Shown piece after piece: positions 45,226 to 56,071 of a stretch of 64,000 nucleotides of DNA. The translations under genes and the position numbers were made by a program. A model generated the notes under the pieces. It saw only the letters and a list, made by a program, of their open reading frames with translations. It made no database searches and was not told the DNA's origin. Positions within the stretch are counted from its first letter, which is position 1, and each line of letters opens with the position of its first letter. Where the stretch lies: NCBI RefSeq assembly GCF_000687475.1, contig NC_057320.1:2046001-2110000 (forward strand), in the 5' to 3' direction. Source of the DNA: Ustilaginoidea virens (Eukaryota; Ascomycota; Sordariomycetes; Hypocreales; Clavicipitaceae).

Positions 45226-46580
45226 ATACTAAAGATAGAAATTAAAAAGCGCTAATATTTTAGCCTATTTAGCCTACCGTTTTAATATCTTATAAGATCG
45301 AGTAAAATACTCTAGATTCTTATAGTCTATAAGAATAATAAATAAAGAGGCTATTAATTAGAGTTTAGCTAATTACGCCTTAAGATAAAAGATAATAGTA
45401 AAAAGCTCCTTATTGTAAATTATATAATTCCATTTAGCATCTGTAAGGTATATAGAATAGTATATAATAAGGTAGAAGATTTTATCCTCTTTAATTTAAA
45501 AAAGGCAGCTACTAAAAGTAATACTAAAGCTATCTACTTCGAGAATCGTCTCCTTATTAAGGTCCTATTACGCGAGAATTAGGTATAAAATAAAATAATA
45601 TTTAAGCGCTTAAAATATCTTTTCTTTTTTATCTAACTATTAGAAAGGAACCCCCTTCTTTATTAACTTAATTAAAGGTTTAGCGAATCGGGAGAAGTTA
45701 GGGATAAAATCGCGGTAAAAATTTATAAAGCTAAGGAAGCTTTAGACCTCTTTTAGTTTTATAAAGGCTTTTTAGTTCTAAATAGCCCTAATCTTTTTAG
45801 GGTCTAAGCGGATCTCTTTTCCTATCGTTATAATATAACCTAAATACTAGACCTCTATTATAGTAAAATTACACTTCTCTAAGTCTAGGTTAAGACTAGC
45901 GTCTTAAAGTCATTAGAGTATATCTTTAATACATCCCATATAGTCCTCCCTTAATCCTAAGGTATAAATAAAGATATTATTAAGATATATAATCGCAAAA
46001 TCCCTAAATGTATTTCTTAAGGCCTTATTAATATATCGTTAGAATATTATAGGGGCTCTAATAAGGCTAAAAGGTATAACAAGCCACTTAAAGAGGCTAA
46101 ATCGCATACAGAATATAGTAAGGTATTTATTGCCTTCTATAATATAGATTTTATAAAATACTGTATATATATCGACTTTAGTAAACTACTTCGCCTAGGA
46201 TAAAGATTATAGGGTCTTTTTAATTAGCGGAAAGGGGTATCGGTTTTAGGCTATAACCTTATTTAGGGCTTAATAATCTATATAAAAATGCTACCCTCTA
46301 TTCCCCTTCCTAATTAAGAGGACTAAAGCTACTGCCGATAAAAAACTTGCCTGAATCTATCCCTTATCTATAAAGTTAGTTACCTATCTCCGAACCTTAA
46401 ATAGCTAATCCTATAGTATATTATATAATGGGCTCTAAGGTAGGTTTAATATGCTTCTATCTAAGGCCTTTTTAAGCCGAATATAATAGTCTAATATACC
46501 CTGGTATAGAGGAAGGCTAGAGGCCTTTTCCTTATTAAATAGGTCGCTAAATTCCTATAACTCTAGGGGTAATACCTATA
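45226..46580 (-). mobile_element. Gypsy-3 chromovirus: RNase H and reverse transcriptase part
   Basis: Minus-strand sequence aligning with Gypsy-1 from about 2855 to 4210. It contains RNase H (near 45380-45420) and reverse transcriptase (about 46360-45950) relics. The integrase and 3' LTR side is missing, replaced at 45225 by the Copia-2 LTR. It is interrupted at 46581 by LINE E5 and continues at 53968. Confidence 0.8.
46564..46580. repeat. Left target-site duplication of LINE E5
   Basis: TAGGGGTAATACCTATA, repeated exactly at 53951-53967. Both copies are Gypsy-3 sequence. Confidence 0.92.
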
Positions 46581-47587
46581 TTATTATTATTATTATTATA
46601 TTACTCTAGAGGCTATTTAGACTTAAATAACCTATCTAGTACTTCTATAGGATAAATCGGAAAGGAAAAACCCAGCGGCCGGGAGGAAAACCCTTCCTAC
46701 AGTCTTAAATACTATTATATATCGCCTTATAGCGGGGGCGACGGGTATCTAGTATATATAAGAGTAGGGTGCGCAGCCGCTTAGGACTATATCTAGCGGC
46801 ATTGCTTAGGAAGAGTGCGAGTATAAATTCTAGGGGTATCGGGCCCAGGTTAGGGTTCTATTAGGTATAAAGTAAAGGGGAGGTAAGATTAGGGGGGATA
46901 AAATTAGCAGTATTCTCGCCGGGCGTATGCCTATAAGGGCTTAGGTATATATCGGGCGCATTAGTCTATAGTGTATAGGTAAAAGTGAGCCGAACTTGAG
47001 AATAGAAGCGGGTGGCCTTAGACACTGCATTAGTATATAGGTTAGTAATTCCCTCCGATTTAGTATCTTTTCCTCTTTTCTTCTTTTCTTCTATAGCGCT
47101 AAATCTAAAGTATATAATAACCCCTCTATCGCGGTATAGGACTAATGCTAACCCTATTAGTAGAGCGGCAGCAGTAGAAACAGCAGCAATAGCAGTAATA
47201 ACAATAATAGCAATAATAGCAATACTAATAATAGCAGTAGTAAAATGCCTAAGCGGTTAGCGACTTTAGATAAGGGGGTAAGTATAAATCTAATATGCGA
47301 TAGGGCTATAGCTGACCCTTATATAGTAGCCAAGGGAGTTGCGCGCCTAGCCTTATAGGCTATACTTAACGCGCTTAGAGGATTTTAAGTATTAATACTA
47401 AAATCAATAGGGTATATATTAGGTTATACCTACTCTTTAGCGAAGCTAATATAGGTAGGGACTAGTATGGTATACTACCCCTATACCCTAGCGGGCAAAA
47501 CTTATATACCCTTAGAGTAGATCCCTAAGAATTAGATCCTAATATAGGAACTCCTCGCTATATAGGAGATAATAGCCGGGGGGGTCG
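46581..47587 (-). mobile_element. LINE E5: 3' UTR end
   Basis: Minus-strand LINE of the same family, tail at 46581-46600 (ATT run). It holds the 3' UTR with its trinucleotide array (near 47160-47240). It is cut at 47588 by Copia-3 and continues at 52331. The 82-residue frame at 47012-47260 is a 3' UTR shadow, equivalent to that in E4. Confidence 0.85.
47583..47587. repeat. Left target-site duplication of Copia-3
   Basis: GGTCG, repeated exactly at 52326-52330. Confidence 0.9.
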
Positions 47588-48158
47588 TATCAGAATGAAA
47601 TTATTTATTGTTATTTTATTTTATTATTTTTAGATATCTATCGCCGATAATTCCTACGCATCGCCGCATCATCAGATTAAAAAAGGTATTAAGTATTCAG
47701 TACTTATATTTATATGACGGCTGCTAGTAAAGTTGAGTACCCAGTACTTACACACATTCCCTTACGCGCAAATGTATGATGCATCACAAATTGATCACAC
47801 CACTTTATCGTCGCAAATCTCGATGCATTATAAATGCACATTTCGCCACATATCTATGATATCACAGTATGGTTACGATATTTACGTCAGATTGATTTCA
47901 CTAGGGATGTTCTATATTGGAATATTATGTATTTAAATCCCTAGATATTCCTACCCAAATAGTGGGAAGGAAGTATGGATGGATGCACGCAAGCAAGTAT
48001 GCAGAATTAATGCACATCAGATTGTCCCTACGCCTTAGTCTCGTATCTTATCTGTGCCGTTACTTTTACCTTACTGCGATTTTACTATTCTACTGCCTTT
48101 ATCCTTCGCATACTGCATTATCTAAGCAGGCGCAAAAACCACCGTTTTTTGTTTAACA
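47588..48158 (+). repeat. Copia-3 5' LTR (571 bp)
   Basis: Starts TATCAG (RIP-changed TGTCAG) and ends TTTAACA (TTTGACA in the 3' LTR). The 67- and 79-residue frames inside recur in all three LTR copies of the window and are judged not to be genes. Confidence 0.92.
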
Positions 48159-48171
48159 GTTATAAGCCCGG
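48159..48171 (+). promoter_or_regulatory. Copia-3 primer-binding site (initiator tRNA-Met anticodon half)
   Basis: GTTATAAGCCCGG directly follows the LTR; same complementarity to the initiator tRNA-Met anticodon arm as in Copia-1, with the same single G-to-A difference. Confidence 0.7.
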
Positions 48172-49063
48172 TTTGCACCCGGTAAATCGCTTTATTCTAT
48201 CTATTTTATCCTATCGATTTCTCTCCAACTATTATTCGCGTGCATTTATTGCCAGCTACACGCCGACAAATTACCAGCTGGTCCGACGGATTGCCAGCTA
48301 TTTCCCCCTTTTATTATACACGCAAACAACTGCGTACTAACTTTAGCCAGCTGCACGCAGCTGTGCATAAGTTTGCAAGAGTGCAATTACGCATTCTATG
48401 TAATATCAATCTTTTCTTACTGCTATATTTCTTATACCTCTGTGCTAATATTATTACTAGGACCGTATAAACGCGTGATAAATAGCGTGCAAACCAGTAT
48501 AATCGCGCATTTTCACATTGCAACTCTGTTACCTTAATCCGACCTTCGCCGCGCAACGCGCAATAGGCATACCGACTGCTTACCTGCGCACCTTCTATTA
48601 TATTGTCGCTATTTTGCCAGACGATTTTCTACAATTAAATATTCTTTCCGACGAAGAAATCACCCTCGGGCAAAAGTTCTGCTAGGGCATCCGTGCTGCC
48701 ATACAAATTGCTAGTGCAAGGCACAGCCCAAAAGAACGCAGTAGTGCCGACATATTTGCCTGCGCGAAACATTTCTTCTGACTTAGGAAGCCGGCAAGCG
48801 ACTTTTAACTACTAAGGCCGGAAGACCATAAGTATAGTATATTATGACTGGATAATTGATCCCTTTTGCCTAGGACTATTTACCGGGACTATTTTGCCCT
48901 TTAGATTTACTTAGACCTTTATCCGTTAGATTTTCTTTAACTAAGGCTAGGTTATTATTCTTTCTTATTATTATTCTTTCCTATCTATTTTACCTATCCT
49001 ACCTATCCTACCTATCCTACCTATCCTACCTATCCTGCCTTTCCTACCTATTCTATTATGGCT

Positions 49064-49960
49064 ACTAATACCGACCTAGGGAACCCGGCAAACTTCTAAC
49101 TGCTAGGCAGTAAAGACTGGTTTAAATGGATCTCGATTATTAAGAAGTTCGCTATCAACGAAAACATTTAGGCCTATATCAACCCTTCTGTGGAGAAACC
49201 TAATAGGCCTACCTTACAATAGCCTATTGAGCCTACCGCTTTTACTATTAAGCCTTATACTTCCTCTATCCTTGACCTCGATGATTCTGATTTTACTAGG
49301 TTGCAGTATATGACGAATATCTATAGGACTGCCCTATAGGATTATAAGGATAAGAAAAAAGCTCTCGTTAATATCCAACATTAGATTATCGCAACTATAG
49401 GCAACTACTACGATACCATAAGCCAGGAGAATGATGTTGCCGCATAGCTATACCTATTAAAACAACGCTTGCAGCCCACCACTTGGGACTATGAAAAAGA
49501 TATCCGCCAGCGCTATACAGCTATACTGCGAAGTCCTAATAGGACTAAGATATCCAGCTGGATTACTTCCTACAAGAAAGTCCTTATAGAAGCTATTAAT
49601 ATCAACCTACTAGATACACAAGGACTCCGACCAACCCAGGATTTTATTGACGCCGTGGAATCTATTGCACCAGCCTTTTCTAATTATTAGAAGAATAGAA
49701 TCAAGGAAAAGCAACGTAATAACAAAGAAGGATAGGAGAAGAAGATACCTAATGGTTATTATATCAGTGATTTATTTAAGCAAGAGTTTGCTACACAATA
49801 AAGAGCACAAGGTGCCTTTACCTCGTTCCAGGATATAGATACCACTATAGATGCAAATAAAAATCAACAAAATCAACAAAAATAACTAATATTACTAAGC
49901 CAAAACAACCATGCATTTGTGGCCTTTTTCACCGCTGGGAAGATTATTATATTTTAAACC
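49064..49960 (+). pseudogene. Copia-3 gag relic
   Basis: From ATG 49064 the frame reads a gag-like protein with the early segment GSKDWFKWISIIKKF and a long helical, charged middle part. In-frame TAG and TAA codons occur throughout. A change of frame seems needed before a cysteine segment CICGLFHRWEDYYIL (about 49911-49955), which resembles the zinc-binding end of fungal copia gag proteins. Upstream, 48970-49050 is a tandem CCTATCCTAC-type repeat in the leader. The open pieces at 49469-49690 (same frame as the gag ATG) and 49647-49838 (another frame) are fragments of this region. Confidence 0.75.
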
Positions 49961-50339
49961 AGCAAAAGGCGCCTAAGGATTGGAAGCCTAATACCACTAT
50001 ACTTAATAAAGTCCAATCCAAACTTTCATCCGATCAGCGCTTTAAGGATATAGTTATTAAAGCATTATAAGCAAAAGGAATTACGATTAATCCTATTGTG
50101 TTACAACCACCCTCTCCTTCTATATCACTAGGAAGTACGTTTGCTAGCAAGGATAGCAATACATTACACAACCTTATGCAACCCGAACCGACTATATCGT
50201 TAACGACTATTACTAGCCCACAGGCAAGCCCATAGGCATCCCTATCTATTACCAGCCCATAGGCATCTCTATTTATTACTAGCCTACAGGCATCCCTTCC
50301 TATTACTAGCTCACAGGCATCTCTCTTAACTACACCCTA

Positions 50340-51702
50340 TCCACTTAAAGATTCCTGGATACTAGATAGTGGTTCTGATATTCACATCACCAACAATAAG
50401 GACCGGTTACTAGATTACGTACCAAACATCGAGCCCGAAACAGCATTTGCAGGCGAATCTAATCCTTCTATACTAGGATATAGAAGAGTATAATTAAATA
50501 CTAATAAAGGCATCTTCGAGCTACTACACGTAGCATATATACCAACGTTTCATACCAATGTGGCAAGCTTAGAACGATTTATGCGTGCGAATTACTACTG
50601 GAACTCACAGACTGGCTGGATTACACACAATAAGGACCGTTTATTTTATACCAACCAGATATTTGGCCAGTAGGTTATTAAGTATAGCGAAGTCGCTATT
50701 GCTACTGCCACTACTACTACCACTGGGGATACTACGGTATCTTACCTAACTCGCACTACTACTACTACTAGGGATACTACGGTATCTTACCCAACTCGCA
50801 CTACTACTACTACTAGGGATACTACGGTATCTTACCCAACTGGCACAGGGGATACTACGGTATCTTACCTAACTAAAGATACTACGGTATCTTACCCTTC
50901 TGACGATACTACGGTATCTTGCCCTTCTATATCTACTACCTCTGAGGATACTACGCCTCCTTTATCTATTATTAGTAGGGAAGACCCTACTATACTAGAT
51001 AAAAATATATCTCCGTCAATCAATAATTCTGCGGCTATACAATATACATCATCTTATCCCACTCCAACTACTACAGCGCCCATTACAGCAGTGGCTATCT
51101 CGAAGGATACCCAAAATGCATCTGCCTCGGAAGCTACGGCTACAATATGGCATAAACGACTAGGTCACCGCGATAAAACATCCTTAGGTATAGAGGATGA
51201 AGTCACAATGCTTTATTCATCGGCACAAAACGGCCCAGCTGAACGCTCGGGGGGTATTACACAAATACGTGATATTACCGTTAATGAGAACAACTATAAC
51301 AGTGGTAAAGCCACCGCTATACCACAACGACTTAAGATACACCCACCACAACATATCGATAATACTTCTAAGTATGAGGATATAGATGAGCTCTATATAT
51401 CTCACCCTTCTACTACTATTATACCTATTCCCACTACCCAGCCTTATATTCCTAGCCCAACCTTACCTTCGACTTCTATACCTACTAGTGAACAAGCTGT
51501 TCCTAGTAAACAACAATATCATATAGTCCAGCTACCTACTCCAGCTTCCACACATCCTTCTGAAGCAAGTACTAAGACTAGTCCTACACTACAAAGGTCA
51601 GCTAGGCTGGCTAGTAAAAACACTTCTAGTACGGCTTTTATCAGCAGCTTCTTTCTAGGTACCAAGAAGTGCCTACACCGACCACTTATACCACCTTAAC
51701 TA
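50340..51702 (+). pseudogene. Copia-3 protease and collapsed integrase
   Basis: One frame runs from about 50340 to the stop at 51700 with only two internal TAG codons. It opens with an aspartic-protease segment WILDSGSDIHITNN (50359-50400), and DSG is intact. Next comes a low-complexity region built from repeats of TTTTxDTTVSYPT (50700-50950). GAG-pre-integrase WHKRLGHRDKTS (51148-51183) is followed within a few codons by SSAQNGPAERSGG, which belongs near the end of the integrase core, so over 100 residues with the catalytic Asp residues are missing. A Ser/Thr/Pro-rich tail ends the frame. RT and RNase H are absent. Confidence 0.85.
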
Positions 51703-51745
51703 AGTAATACCGACTTGCTAGATAGAGCTAGATCCTAGCCTATCT

Positions 51746-51752
51746 AGGGGGG
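51746..51752 (+). promoter_or_regulatory. Copia-3 polypurine tract
   Basis: AGGGGGG just before the 3' LTR. Confidence 0.7.
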
Positions 51753-51754
51753 TA

Positions 51755-52325
51755 TATCAGAATGAAATTATTTATTGTTATTTTATTTTATTATTTTTGG
51801 ATATCTATCGCCGATAATTCCTACGCATCGCCGCATCATCAGATTGAAAAAGGTATTAAGTATTCAGTACTTATATTTATATGACGGCTGCTAGTAAAGT
51901 TGAGTACCCAGTACTTACACACATTCCCTTACGCGCAAATGTATGATGCATCACAAATTGATCACACCACTTTATCGTCGCAAATCTCGATGCATTATAA
52001 ATGCACATTTCGCCACATATCTATGATATCACAGTATGGTTACGATATTTACGTCAGATTGATTTCACTAGGGATGTTCTATGTTGGAATATTATGTATT
52101 TAAATCCCTAGATATTCCTACCCAAATAGTGGGAAGGAAGTATAGATGGATGCACGCAAGCAAGTATGCAGAATTAATGCACATCAGATTGTCCCTACGC
52201 CTTAGTCTCGTATCTTATCTATGCCATTACTTTTACCTTACTGCGATTTTACCATTCCACTGCCTTTATCCTTCGCATACTGCATTATCTAAGCAGGCGC
52301 AAAAACCACCGTTTTTTGTTTGACA
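51755..52325 (+). repeat. Copia-3 3' LTR (571 bp)
   Basis: Partner of 47588-48158. The differences I see are transitions, mostly at CpA/TpG. Followed by GGTCG (52326-52330). Confidence 0.92.
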
Positions 52326-52330
52326 GGTCG

Positions 52331-53950
52331 AGGTATATTTCCGATTCGTATATAGTATAGGTTACTAGCTAACGATTTTCTAGATAGATAGCTATAAGGC
52401 CCTCTAGTAAAAGGCTAAATAGGCGTCTGCCTCCTAAAGATATAATCGAGCGGTAGTAATAGTAATAGCAGTAGTAAGGGGTTTTAGCGCTCTTAAGGCG
52501 ACCTAAGAAATACTAGACCTAAAGGAGCAGAAGGTAGAGGCCTTAGAGCGGTAGGCTTAGGTATAAAAGGATATCGCTATATTACTAAGGGTGCTTTTAG
52601 CTTAATAAAAAGGGGGGGAGGCTATAAAAGGGGGGTAGGATAGGGACGATAGAGATAATAGGGGCAATAAGGATAAAAGGGGGGATAATAATAAAGGGAG
52701 TAAAAGGAGGGAGGGGAAAAAGGATACCCCTAATATTAAAATAATAACTATTAATTAGTTTTAGCCTATAGGGCCTAAAAGATTTACTTATTCCTAAGGC
52801 TCTTTATTCCCACTTTAGGATTACTATAAATATTATACGGGGGCTATATGGGGTTACTTAGGGCTGCTTTTAGCTATATTATACTAAAGGGATTAGGCAA
52901 ATCGGAATTAATTAAATCGGTTAATATTTAATATCTAATGAGCGATAGTCTATATAAAATATAGCTTATCGAGTACGATAGATATACTATATCAGTCGTA
53001 AAATAGGTTAAAGCTAAAACTAAGCCCGAGGAGTTTACGCCTTTATTTATAGTATTTTAGGCAGGTAAGGATAATATAATAAAAGTCTTCTAGGCTTTCC
53101 CTATAGTAGTGGAAGGGTAATAGCACTAAAGGGACGTATTAGAGGCAAAAGAAGGAATTAAAGCTAATTTTTTCTATATAAAGTTAGGTAAGTATTACCG
53201 ATTTATGCTTTTATAGGCCTTTATATAGTTAAGTTATTTTCGCTATAAAGTAGAAATCTAGCGCCCTTTTGGCCGCTAGGGTCCTATGCTGGGGGCATTT
53301 TGACTTTACCGCTACCTAATTACTTTACTATTAGTTATACTAGTTTTTTACTAGTCTTTCTTCGGCCAGGAGTTAGTAGGGGTTAAGGTCGGGAAATAGG
53401 GTATAAGCTAGGGGTCTTTAGTTGCCCTTCCTTCATCGGCATTAGAGTATTACCGCTACTACTACTAATATGCGGTTAATCCTATTAGTTATACCTATTT
53501 TAGCTATTCTTTCGAGAAATCGCTAATAGATATAATTAAAATAGAGGTCGATCGGGGGCATAGCCGCCTTAGTTTCAAGGGTATCTAGCGGTATAGCCTT
53601 AAAGGCCCTAGTAACTATACAGAGGCAGGCTAACTATTCTATAGCTAGGGATTTTATAATGCCTTTCGCTACCCCTCTAGGGGCGGTAGGGGTATACTAT
53701 ACCCCTGCGCTAAAGGCGATAGAGGTTTGGATAACCTATATATAGACTAGGCATATTTCCCGATATTAGCAGCCCTAGATACAGGCCGCTATCGCTATAA
53801 GCGCGAGTTGCTACTGCTTAAGTTTCTTTGCGATCTTAATGCAGTATTCCCTCTATTTTAGCTTATAGTGGATTTCGACCCCTAAGAATCTGGCATATTG
53901 TTTCGGCTATATTATGGCGGTCCCGAGCCGTACCGGGGTCTCGTCCGCTT
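52331..53950 (-). mobile_element. LINE E5: 5'-truncated ORF2 end
   Basis: Continuation of E5 beyond Copia-3. It aligns with E2 up to about 17700 and stops abruptly at 53950 where the 17-bp duplication begins, so the insertion was 5'-truncated (total LINE length about 2.6 kb). It contains the C-terminal part of ORF2 only. 5' truncation with a target-site duplication is the usual outcome of incomplete LINE reverse transcription. Confidence 0.88.
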
Positions 53951-53967
53951 TAGGGGTAATACCTATA
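53951..53967. repeat. Right target-site duplication of LINE E5
   Basis: Exact copy of 46564-46580. Confidence 0.92.
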
Positions 53968-55827
53968 GCTTCTATAGAGATAATATAGGGTCCTAATATA
54001 GCAAAAGCATAATATAAAGGATATGCATTATCTCTTATAGGCTTATAGCAATAAAAGAGGTCGATTAGTCTTTAGAACGCTTTGCCTACTAAAGCATACT
54101 ATAGAAGACTAAACTAAAAATATTAACCGCAGTAGGGCTAGAGTATTATATTGCTAATTCCTAGACGATAAGATTGCCTATTACTCTGATCTATATCTAA
54201 TATTATTTTGCTTGTAATATAATATTGCGGTATTCTATCTAGGGGAGACCTAAGATAATATTATAGGTAAAGCCTAAGATTATATAAAGTATAACTATAG
54301 AAGGCCAGCTATTAATATTAATATCCACGCGAACGATATATATAATAAAGGAAGTCGCTTTTTTATATTCCCCTAAACGGCTTTAAATCTCTACTGCTAT
54401 TCCGATTTTCCTATATTATAGTAAGTAGATAGGTTAGAGACCTAACCGTTATACTATTTTTTTGCTTATAGCGCTATAGCAATTATAACCCGAGTCGATT
54501 AAGGTATTAATAAAAATATAAGATTTATATAATATTAGTATTAAAAAGGGGTGCCTATCTATATATTCTATAATCTCTTTTATCTCTTTTATATAAAGTC
54601 TTTTTTATAATCGATTAGGATTCTAAGTATATACTTTAAGCCCTCTTATAAGACTAAACTTAAAAATTAATCTTTTCCCTAAGAGTTATCGCTACTATTA
54701 TCTTTAGCGGCCTAAAAGTCTACTATAGCTACCTTAACTATTCTTAGTCTATAAGCCCTTTACAAACGGCATTTCTATATATAGTAGGTAGAAGTATTAT
54801 AATATAGGTAAAGGTCCTTCTTCTATTGCTTATTAAAGACCTCCTATAAGACTTATTCGGCTATATATTACTTACTCTTTAAAGCAAGCTAATTAATACC
54901 TATTATCTGTATATTACCCTTTATATCCTAATTATTATTTTATCGATTATAAAAAAGACTAGGATAGCGCCTAATTATTAGGTTAGTCTTAAGGTTAATA
55001 GCGATTTAACAATAGCAGTCGACTGCTATATAGTAGTTATTATAAGAGACCCTAAGTCTAATAATCTTATCGGCTATCCTAGCATTTAATACGGAATAAA
55101 GGTATTTAAGTTTTACTTCCTTAGGCTAATTAATTCCTCCTATAAGCGCTAGTTTTTCCTTGAATCGAATAAAAAAAGCAGCAAAAGGTTCTTTAGGGCT
55201 TTAGTATAAAAAATACTTAAGTTCAGTAATCATATAGTCCTATCGATATAGATTCTTAAAAAGATATTAAAAGTATTTAAAGAACTTTGCTATATTATAA
55301 TCGCAGGCCTTGCTATTCTTAAAAAAGGCTATAACTTATAATTAGATTATAGAAGATAGATTCTAGAAGATAAATATCTACTATATCTTTTCATCCCTAA
55401 TAAAGTCCTTATTAACCTTAAGCTTATATTATATAAAGGTTTGCTAGGCGGTAAATATTATCTTTTTACTATTAAAAAGGTCCCCTATCGGGATCGACTT
55501 ACGCTTAGGTTGGGTATAAGCCGCATCGAGAGTAGTAGGGGGGATAAGTCCGCCCTATTATATTACTAGGATTGGTTAATATTCCGGTTAGGGTTTACTC
55601 GCCTACTCTGCGAGATAAGCCTATAAAGAATTCATCTGCAATTAAATCTATTGCATTCCCTCGGAGAATTGCTATATTTGGGTGTATATATTATATCGGG
55701 GGCGCTGCTGCCCTGTGCTATCTGCCCCTATCTTATTAGGCGTACTTATTTCGATATCGTGTAATGCTTACATCATTAGTTCTATAATACGGAGTTATAA
55801 TAGTAAGACTGAGAGAGTCTATTTAAA
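53968..55827 (-). pseudogene. Gypsy-3 protease and gag part
   Basis: Continuation of Gypsy-3 across LINE E5, aligning with Gypsy-1 from about 4220 to 6079. The protease block near 54475-54525 keeps an intact active-site triad on the minus strand (NTLIDSGYNC), better preserved than in Gypsy-1. The gag region follows to the 5' LTR with no open frame. All on the minus strand. Confidence 0.8.
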
Positions 55828-56071
55828 TATAAAGGACTGGCCCTAGGGCGGCTGCGAATAGGCATTAATAATATATATTAAATAGACTAAAGAGGAAGGA
55901 AAAGGATCCAAATAGGAACCTTCTATCTAGTCTATTTATATCCCGATTATAATACATATCGGAGTCCTAGTATAGCCCCGTAACTCCGTCTATTACCCTT
56001 CTTAGGCTAGACGCAGGCGCAGCCCGTGTCCTAGCCATATTGTGGCGCGGGCGTAGCCCGAGCCTGTAATA
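55828..56071 (-). repeat. Gypsy-3 5' LTR, clipped by about 2 bp
   Basis: Copy of the chromovirus LTR (6080-6323). It carries the same near-terminal hairpin motif at about 56046-56059. Its outer end stops at ...CCTGTAATA, without the final CA, and is fused to Copia-1 RT sequence. Confidence 0.85.

Larger units (their letters stand above)
47588..52325 (+). mobile_element. Copia-3: RT-less Ty1/copia element (4.7 kb)
   Basis: Both LTRs (571 bp each), 5-bp target-site duplication GGTCG, primer-binding site and polypurine tract are present. The interior is only 3.6 kb and encodes gag, protease and the two ends of an integrase, with no reverse transcriptase or RNase H. The loss is internal and precedes insertion or is shared by the copy, since the ends are intact. 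It would be non-autonomous, depending on a full-length relative. It lies inside LINE E5. Confidence 0.9.

Noticed and set aside
47733..48156. Overlapping frames of 67 and 79 residues, also at 51900-52323 and 321-744
   Set aside because: They recur because the 571-bp Copia-3 LTR recurs. No protein family is recognised, and they lie in the regulatory part of the LTR.
51091..51699. A 202-residue host gene
   Set aside because: It is the end of the Copia-3 polyprotein: same frame as the protease from 50340, with GAG-pre-integrase and integrase-end motifs, lying between the element's LTRs.
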